Of a DNA stretch of 9,841 nt, positions 5,361 to 9,841 are shown piece after piece. The notes beneath the pieces are model-generated. The model was not told the DNA's origin and made no database searches. It saw only the letters and a program-made list of their open reading frames with translations. The first letter of the stretch is position 1. Every line of letters starts with the position of its first letter. Source of the stretch: an uncultured Mollicutes bacterium. GTDB lineage: Bacteria; Bacillota_I; Bacilli_A; Acholeplasmatales; JAEDCM01. The translations under genes were made by a program, and so were the position numbers. The stretch spans positions 1 to 9,841 of the forward strand of contig CAMVDS010000028.1 of NCBI GenBank assembly GCA_947166335.1, written 5' to 3'.

Positions 5361-6524
5361 TTACATTTTAGCGATTGTTTCCATAATGTAATTAGCAAAT
5401 TCTTCACCAGTAGCACCAGTGTCTCTACCAGTCATAACTAATTTCTTTTCTGTAATTGTACAAATATCTAGTGCGTTATATAGTTTATTTGCTTCAGTTA
5501 CATATCCGATATGAGCAAGTAACATAGCTCCTGCTCTAATAACACTACATGGATCAGCATAGATATCTCTACCTTCAGCTACCATTCTAGGAGCAGAACC
5601 ATGAATTGCTTCAAACATAGCATAACGTTTACCGATATTAGCAGAACCAGCTGTACCAACTCCACCTTGGAATTCAGCAGCTTCATCTGTGATGATATCA
5701 CCATATAGGTTAGGAAGAACTACAACTTGGAAATCTTTTCTTCTCTTTTCATCAACTAGTTTAGCAGTCATAATATCAATATACCAGTCATCACAAGTAA
5801 TACCTGGATATTCTTGAGCGATTCTATAGAATGTATCTAAGAACTTACCATCAGTAGTCTTGATGATGTTTGCTTTTGTTACAGCAGTAACTCTAGTCTT
5901 ACCATTTGCTTTTGCAAATTCAAAAGCAGCTCTAATAATTCTATCGCAACCTTGTGATGTAACTACAGTAAAATCTATTCCTAAATCCTCAGTAACGTTA
6001 ACGCCTTCCTTACCAGCAGCATAACCACCTTCAGTATTTTCTCTATAGAAAGTCCAATCAATTCCTTGTTCTGGAATTCTAACAGGTCTAACGTTAGCGA
6101 ATAAGTCTAATTCTTTACGCATAGCAACGTTTGCTGATTCAACATTTGGCCATGGATCGCCTTTTCTTGGAGTAGTAGTAGGCCCTTTTAAGATAACATG
6201 GCACTTCTTTAATTCTTCTAGTACATCATCAGGAATAGCCTTTAATAATTCAGCTCTACGTTCAATAGTTAAACCATCAATATATCTGATTTCAACTTTA
6301 CCTTTATTAATTTCATCTTTTAGTAAGAATTCTAGTATTCTTGCGGCTTCCTTTGTGATTCTTGGTCCAATACCATCTCCACCACAAACACCGATAATAA
6401 TTTTATCTAGTTTTTTATAATCAATGAAATCTCCTTGAGCCTTCATTGCTTCAACTCTTTTTAATTGTTTTTCAAGTAATTTTCCAAATTGCTCTTTTGC
6501 AGATTCAATTTCTTTCTCGTACAT
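5361..6524 (-). CDS. Isocitrate/isopropylmalate dehydrogenase family enzyme, probable isocitrate dehydrogenase
   Basis: A 387-aa cytosolic beta-decarboxylating dehydrogenase, most likely converting isocitrate to 2-oxoglutarate with NAD(P)+. Visible are GGDGIGP (48-54), the substrate loop SANVAMRKE (130-138), matching the S-x-N-x-x-x-R of isocitrate dehydrogenases, ANVRP (143-147), YRENTEGGY (160-168), TKANIIKTTDG (216-226), the metal-binding NLYGDIITDEAAE (272-284; Asp276, Asp280) and HGSAPRM (308-314). The Ser and Asn of the substrate loop favour isocitrate over 3-isopropylmalate. The cofactor-discriminating pair after HGSAP is Arg-Met (313-314), neither the Lys-Tyr of classic NADP enzymes nor the Asp-Ile of NAD enzymes. 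A charged 40-residue N-terminal extension precedes the fold; an AAGGAGG site (6533-6539) shows it is translated. Homologous forms occur in clostridia and Erysipelotrichia. Homoisocitrate or isopropylmalate as substrate remains possible. Confidence 0.85.
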   Translation of the reverse strand: MYEKEIESAKEQFGKLLEKQLKRVEAMKAQGDFIDYKKLDKIIIGVCGGDGIGPRITKEAARILEFLLKDEINKGKVEIRYIDGLTIERRAELLKAIPDDVLEELKKCHVILKGPTTTPRKGDPWPNVESANVAMRKELDLFANVRPVRIPEQGIDWTFYRENTEGGYAAGKEGVNVTEDLGIDFTVVTSQGCDRIIRAAFEFAKANGKTRVTAVTKANIIKTTDGKFLDTFYRIAQEYPGITCDDWYIDIMTAKLVDEKRRKDFQVVVLPNLYGDIITDEAAEFQGGVGTAGSANIGKRYAMFEAIHGSAPRMVAEGRDIYADPCSVIRAGAMLLAHIGYVTEANKLYNALDICTITEKKLVMTGRDTGATGEEFANYIMETIAKM

Positions 6525-6555
6525 AATAAGTTCCTCCTTAATTTCTAACAGTGTT

Positions 6556-6583
6556 ATTATAGCACATATTTATGGAAAAACAA
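6556..6583 (-). promoter_or_regulatory. Promoter of the dehydrogenase-DUF368 operon (extended -10)
   Basis: Read on the minus strand, TTGTTT (6583-6578) lies 16 bp before TATAAT (6561-6556), and the -10 is preceded by TG plus one base (6564-6562), a full extended -10. Transcription would begin near 6549, about 25 bases before the ATG. Confidence 0.7.
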
Positions 6584-6601
6584 AATAAATTATTGTATAA
6601 T
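6573..6601 (+). promoter_or_regulatory. Promoter of mutL-miaA, overlapping the divergent promoter
   Basis: TGGAAA (6573-6578, 4 of 6 matches) and a consensus TATAAT (6596-6601) are spaced 17 bp. The start point would be near 6608, giving a leader of only about 16 bases that is nearly all ribosome binding site. Its -35 overlaps the -35 of the opposing promoter by one base. Confidence 0.6.
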
Positions 6602-6623
6602 TATTTTGAGTGGAGGAGTTATT

Positions 6624-8333
6624 ATGCCTAGAATAATCCAATTAGATGAACATTTATCAAATATGATAGCTGCTGGAGAAGTAATAGAACGTGTATCTTC
6701 AGTTGTTAAGGAACTAGTTGAAAATTCGCTTGATGCTAAATCAAATGATATAACAATAGATTTAATCGATTCTGGTATTAGAGAAATCAAGGTTACTGAT
6801 AATGGTATTGGAATGGATAAAGAAGACCTTAAATTATGCTATCTAAAACATGCAACAAGTAAAATTAAAAATCAATATGACCTATTTAGAATTAATACTC
6901 TAGGTTTTAGAGGAGAAGCACTACCTAGTATTGCTGCTGTTAGTGATTTAACTATTAAATCTAATCCAGGTGAAGTAGGTTACTATATTCATCTACGTGC
7001 ATCTAAATTAATGGATGAAGGCATTGTTTCATTAAATAGAGGTACTGAAATAACAGTATCTAATTTATTCTTTAATACTCCTGCAAGATTAAAATATTTA
7101 AAGAGTGAAAATGTAGAATTAGCTAATGTTTGTGAAGTAGTAGATAAACTTGCTATTTCAAATCCAAATGTTAGATTTAAGCTTACAAATAATAAAAAAG
7201 TATTACTTCAAACTAATGGTAATAATGATATGAAAAGTATCATTGGAAATATCTATGGTATTGATTCTATCAAGAATATGATGGAAGTTGAAAATGAAAA
7301 AAACGGTATAAAGATTAAATGTTTTCTTGCTCAACCTATTGTCAATAAATCGCGAAAAAGCGCGATTACTTTGATTATTAATGGTAGAGATGTAAAAAAT
7401 TATTCAGTTATGAATTCTATAATTGAAGGATATGATACTTATATTCCTATTGGTAAATACCCACTTGCAGTTGTATTCGTTAAACTTGACCCAATGCTAA
7501 TAGATGTAAATGTTCATCCAACAAAAAAAGAAGTAAGATTATCTAGTGAAGATTTATTAAAAGATCTAATAAAAACAACTATTAAAAATACTCTATATAA
7601 ATCTAGATTAATTCCTGAGATTAATATAGATGACAAGCCAAAAGAAACATTCATTAATAGTCCTAAAGTAGATTATCAAGAAAAACTATCTTTTGAAGAT
7701 ATTAAATATGATAAGCAATCATTTCTAAATGAAGAAGTAGATGAACTTGAAAAGAGACTTCCATATTTAGAATATGTGGGTCAATATGCTGGAACATATT
7801 TATTATTCCAAAATGATACTGGGCTATATTTAATGGATCAACATGCTGCAGCTGAAAGAATAAGATATGAAAAATATATAGAAGCATTATCTAATCCTTC
7901 TAATATTAGTCAAGAAATATTAATTCCAACAATTATCGAAGTCACAAAAGATGAAAAGATATTTGTTGATAAAAATATGAATAAATTTAACGAACTAGGC
8001 ATAGTATTAGAAGATGCAGGAACTAATTCTTATTATCTAAGAAGTATACCTGTATGGGCAATAAATGATGCTAACTATATTGTTGAAGAAATGATTAAAT
8101 ATGTATGTGAAATAAATAGTATTGATTTAAAATCAATAAGAGATGAACTTGCCAAAAGAATATCTTGTAAAGGTGCTATAAAAGCTAATAGAAATATGGA
8201 AATAGATGAAATTAATGAACTTGTAAACCAACTTTCTAAATGCAAGAATCCTTTCACTTGCCCACATGGTAGACCTACAATAATTAGTTTTACTAAATAT
8301 GAGATTGAAAAATTATTCTTAAGGGTGATGTAG
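6624..8333 (+). CDS. mutL: DNA mismatch repair protein MutL (endonuclease type)
   Basis: MutL couples MutS mismatch recognition to strand removal. The 569-aa protein has an N-terminal GHKL ATPase with VVKELVENSLDA (27-38; Glu30, Asn34), DNGIGM (59-64), ATSKI (77-81), GFRGEALPSIAAVS (94-107) and DVNVHPTKKE (294-303). A short linker (about 331-378) leads to the C-terminal dimerisation/nuclease domain. The metal-binding DQHA(X)2E(X)4E motif is complete (405-416), as are SCKGAIKAN (514-522) and CPHGRP (546-551), so this is a nicking MutL of a methylation-independent system. QEILIP (430-435) matches the beta-clamp binding motif of Bacillus MutL. The start at 6624 is set by GGAGG (6612-6616); the frame opens at a TTG at 6606, which lies at the probable transcription start. 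mutS is not adjacent, whereas miaA follows immediately. The linker makes it shorter than Bacillus subtilis MutL (about 627 aa). Confidence 0.97.
   Translation: MPRIIQLDEHLSNMIAAGEVIERVSSVVKELVENSLDAKSNDITIDLIDSGIREIKVTDNGIGMDKEDLKLCYLKHATSKIKNQYDLFRINTLGFRGEALPSIAAVSDLTIKSNPGEVGYYIHLRASKLMDEGIVSLNRGTEITVSNLFFNTPARLKYLKSENVELANVCEVVDKLAISNPNVRFKLTNNKKVLLQTNGNNDMKSIIGNIYGIDSIKNMMEVENEKNGIKIKCFLAQPIVNKSRKSAITLIINGRDVKNYSVMNSIIEGYDTYIPIGKYPLAVVFVKLDPMLIDVNVHPTKKEVRLSSEDLLKDLIKTTIKNTLYKSRLIPEINIDDKPKETFINSPKVDYQEKLSFEDIKYDKQSFLNEEVDELEKRLPYLEYVGQYAGTYLLFQNDTGLYLMDQHAAAERIRYEKYIEALSNPSNISQEILIPTIIEVTKDEKIFVDKNMNKFNELGIVLEDAGTNSYYLRSIPVWAINDANYIVEEMIKYVCEINSIDLKSIRDELAKRISCKGAIKANRNMEIDEINELVNQLSKCKNPFTCPHGRPTIISFTKYEIEKLFLRVM
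7348..7367. repeat. GC-rich inverted repeat inside mutL
   Basis: AATCGCG (7348-7354) and CGCGATT (7361-7367) are perfect inverted repeats around the loop AAAAAG. In this AT-rich window I noticed no other CGCG. The segment encodes residues 243-248 of MutL with TCG, CGA, AGC and GCG, codons that are scarce around it. Confidence 0.6.
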
Positions 8334-9194
8334 ATGAAAAAAGTAGTATGTATTGTAGGAGCAACAGGTGTAGGTAAAAGTGACATTTCACTTGAAATTG
8401 CTAAAAGATATGGCAATGAAATTATAAATGGTGATTCAGTTCAAGTATATAAAAGACTAAATATAGGTAGTGCTAAGATTACTGATATGAAAGGTATTAA
8501 ACATCATTTAATTGATTTTCTAGATTTAGATAAAGATTATTCTGTTTGTGATTTTCAACATGATGTAAGAGAAAAGATAGAAGAAATAGATAGACCATTA
8601 ATAGTTGGTGGTACTGGCTTATATATTAAAGCAGCCCTATATGATTATGAATTTGATGATAAAAAAAGAGATTTAGATGAAGATAAAGAATACGATGATG
8701 TTGATACTTTATCTCTATATAATATGCTTAAAGAATTAGATCCTAATACAGAAGTTGATAAGTTTAATAGACGTAGGGTTATAAGAGCGTATATAGAAGC
8801 TAAAAACAATAATTTCTTATCTGATAGAAAAGGCAAAAATAAGCCATTATATGATATTCTAATCATTTGTTTAACAGCAGAAAGATCTATTATGTATGAT
8901 AGAATAAATAAGCGTGTAGATTTAATGATTGAAGCAGGCCTAGTTGATGAAGTAACATCTTTAAGAAATGATGGATTTAAACAAATGCAAATAGGATATA
9001 AAGAAATCAATAATTATCTTGATGGATTATATGATTTAAATACAGCTATAGAAGAAATAAAGAAAAACACAAGGCATTATGCAAAAAGACAAATAACTTG
9101 GTTTAAGAATCAAATGAATGCACATATGGTTGATATAATGGATAATCCTTTAGAAAAATGTATTGAATTAATTGATGATTTTTATAACAAATAA
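8334..9194 (+). CDS. miaA: tRNA dimethylallyltransferase (A37 prenylation)
   Basis: MiaA transfers a dimethylallyl group from dimethylallyl diphosphate to N6 of adenosine 37 in tRNAs reading codons that begin with U, the first step toward ms2i6A. The 286-aa cytosolic protein shows the P-loop GATGVGKS (9-16), DSVQVYK (34-40, with Asp34 the expected general base), PLIVGGTGLYIKA (88-100), NRRRVIRA (145-152), QIGYKEI (219-225) and the family-typical RHYAKRQITWF (247-257). It is somewhat shorter than usual (about 300-315 aa), mainly in the insertion domain around 105-140. Its ATG directly abuts the mutL stop (zero gap), and its ribosome binding site AAGGGTG (8321-8327) lies inside mutL, so the two are translationally coupled. 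mutL-miaA linkage is common in bacteria. A terminator follows. Confidence 0.96.
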   Translation: MKKVVCIVGATGVGKSDISLEIAKRYGNEIINGDSVQVYKRLNIGSAKITDMKGIKHHLIDFLDLDKDYSVCDFQHDVREKIEEIDRPLIVGGTGLYIKAALYDYEFDDKKRDLDEDKEYDDVDTLSLYNMLKELDPNTEVDKFNRRRVIRAYIEAKNNNFLSDRKGKNKPLYDILIICLTAERSIMYDRINKRVDLMIEAGLVDEVTSLRNDGFKQMQIGYKEINNYLDGLYDLNTAIEEIKKNTRHYAKRQITWFKNQMNAHMVDIMDNPLEKCIELIDDFYNK

Positions 9195-9217
9195 GCCTAT
9201 AAAAGGCTTTTTTTGTT
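9186..9217 (+). terminator. Intrinsic terminator after miaA
   Basis: AAGCCT (9193-9198) and AGGCTT (9204-9209) form the core stem with loop ATAAA, running into seven Ts (9208-9214). Outer arms AACAAA (9186-9191) and TTTGTT (9212-9217) can extend the helix across a small internal loop. The core overlaps the miaA stop codon. Confidence 0.85.
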
Positions 9218-9219
9218 GT

Positions 9220-9243
9220 TTACTATTTTATTTTAAATAGTAA
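9220..9243. repeat. Perfect 9-bp inverted repeat upstream of the efp -10 element
   Basis: TTACTATTT (9220-9228) and AAATAGTAA (9235-9243) are exact reverse complements separated by TATTTT. The repeat covers the region where the -35 of the efp promoter would be and ends 6 bp before its -10. It is separate from the miaA terminator hairpin. It could be an operator or a second weak terminator stem for read-through transcripts. Confidence 0.6.
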
Positions 9244-9245
9244 TG

Positions 9246-9254
9246 TGTTATAAT
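9246..9254 (+). promoter_or_regulatory. Extended -10 promoter of efp
   Basis: TGTTATAAT is a complete extended -10 element (TG, one base, TATAAT). The expected -35 position (TTTTAT at 9226-9231) is poor, which fits an extended -10 promoter. The start point would be near 9261, about 28 bases before the ATG. Confidence 0.6.
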
Positions 9255-9288
9255 ATCATAGATAATTTATTTAAAGGTGGTAAAAACA

Positions 9289-9841
9289 ATGACAAGTAAT
9301 GAATTTAAAAACGGAATGACTATCGAATACGATGGCAAATTATTAAAAATCTTAGAATTTATGCATGTAAAACCAGGTAAAGGTAATACATTCATTAGAA
9401 CTAAGGTAAGAGATATGCGTACTGGTGGTGTACTAGAAATGCGTATCAATGCAGGTATCAAGATTGAACAAGCTATTCTTGATAAGCAAGAAATGCAATA
9501 TTTATATGCTGATGGAGACAATCATATTTTCATGAATACTGAAACTTATGAACAAGTTGAAATTCCAGCATCTCATATAACAGATGAATTACATTTCCTA
9601 GTTCCTAATATGTTAGTTAACGTAACATTCTACAAAGGAGAATTACTAGGTGTAGATTTACCTGATAAGGTTGTTCTTGAAATAACTGAATGCGTTCCTG
9701 GTGTTGCTGGTGATACTAAGACTAATGCAACTAAAGATGCAACACTTGAAACTGGTTGGGTTATTAAAGTTCCTCTATTCATCAACCAAGGTGAAAGAGT
9801 AATCGTTAGTACAGAATCAGGAGAATACGTTTCAAGAGAAA
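9289..9841 (+). CDS. efp: Elongation factor P, C-terminus cut by window end
   Basis: EF-P binds stalled ribosomes between the P and E sites and promotes peptide bond formation at consecutive prolines. It starts at the ATG at 9289, with AAAGGTGG (9273-9280) 8 bases upstream, and reads open to the window end, giving 184 codons of a protein normally about 185-188 aa, so only the last few residues and the stop are missing. The N-terminal KOW-like domain carries the loop HVKPGKGNTF (26-35). Lys31 at the loop tip aligns with the post-translationally modified Lys of Escherichia coli (Lys34) and Bacillus (Lys32). The central OB domain and the C-terminal OB domain with ATLETGWVIKVPLFINQGE (151-169) follow. 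Which modification it receives cannot be told, as no modification gene is in the window. It is transcribed separately from miaA. Confidence 0.95.
   Translation, partial: MTSNEFKNGMTIEYDGKLLKILEFMHVKPGKGNTFIRTKVRDMRTGGVLEMRINAGIKIEQAILDKQEMQYLYADGDNHIFMNTETYEQVEIPASHITDELHFLVPNMLVNVTFYKGELLGVDLPDKVVLEITECVPGVAGDTKTNATKDATLETGWVIKVPLFINQGERVIVSTESGEYVSRE

Noticed and set aside
8075..8416. Minus-strand open frame across the mutL-miaA junction
   Set aside because: It is antisense to CPHGRP of MutL and the P-loop of MiaA, which fully explain the sequence; no promoter or start signal is seen.
8645..9010. Minus-strand open frame of 121 codons inside miaA
   Set aside because: Its serine/leucine-rich composition is typical of antisense shadows of an AT-rich gene; miaA is intact in the plus frame.
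2335..9214. The AGGCTT-type terminator stems after the 1907-2344 gene and after miaA as copies of a dispersed repeat
   Set aside because: Similarity is limited to the short GC core that many terminators share; loops and flanks differ.
9267..9521. Minus-strand open frame opposite efp
   Set aside because: efp is unmistakable on the plus strand, including the PGKG loop.
1..9841. Search for defence, phage, transposon, CRISPR, retron or toxin-antitoxin systems
   Set aside because: All coding space is taken by housekeeping or small membrane genes; no repeat arrays, transposase motifs, reverse transcriptase motifs or unexplained structured RNA region were seen.

Overview
The window reads as an ordinary chromosomal segment of a low-GC member of the Bacillota. 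Coding DNA is strongly AT-rich (A/T-ending codons, AGA for Arg), ribosome binding sites are strong AGGAGG types, and sigma-A-like promoters and intrinsic terminators sit between tightly packed genes. UGA appears to be a stop (end of the gene at 888-1235) and every Trp I translated is TGG, so the standard bacterial code fits. The gene set (family I pyrophosphatase, ROK kinase with a Cys/His zinc site, MutL with an endonuclease motif, a clostridial/erysipelotrichial-type isocitrate dehydrogenase-like protein, DUF368) suggests a gut-type anaerobe near Erysipelotrichia or Mollicutes-related Bacilli. That placement is inference, not proven.

Layout. 37-1235 (+): a pyridoxal/pyridoxamine kinase gene followed 17 bp later by a small membrane protein. 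1299-1829 (+): soluble inorganic pyrophosphatase with its own promoter and terminator. 1907-2344 (+): a two-TM membrane protein with a soluble C-terminal domain, also with promoter and terminator. 2408-4416 (+): an aldo/keto reductase and a ROK sugar kinase, separated by a strong hairpin. 4425-4451: a bidirectional terminator shared by converging transcripts. 4435-6524 (-): an operon of an isocitrate/isopropylmalate dehydrogenase-family enzyme (first gene) and a DUF368 (PopT-like) membrane protein. 6556-6601: overlapping divergent promoters. 6624-9194 (+): mutL and miaA with zero spacing, then a terminator. 9249 to the end (+): promoter and nearly complete gene for elongation factor P, cut by the window edge probably a few residues before its stop.

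The genes are mostly housekeeping: vitamin B6 salvage, pyrophosphate removal, sugar phosphorylation, 2-oxoglutarate supply, lipid-carrier recycling, mismatch repair, tRNA modification and translation of proline stretches. I see no mobile element, CRISPR array, phage gene, defence cluster, rRNA or tRNA, and no novel multi-gene system. No intergenic gap exceeds about 150 bp.

The points most worth a second look are: an aldo/keto reductase whose catalytic Tyr is Phe and whose catalytic His is displaced; a cre/LacI-like dyad at the start point of its promoter; a near-perfect terminator hairpin before the ROK kinase with no obvious promoter after it; a GC-rich hairpin and rare-codon cluster inside mutL; and a perfect 9-bp inverted repeat in the -35 zone of the efp promoter.
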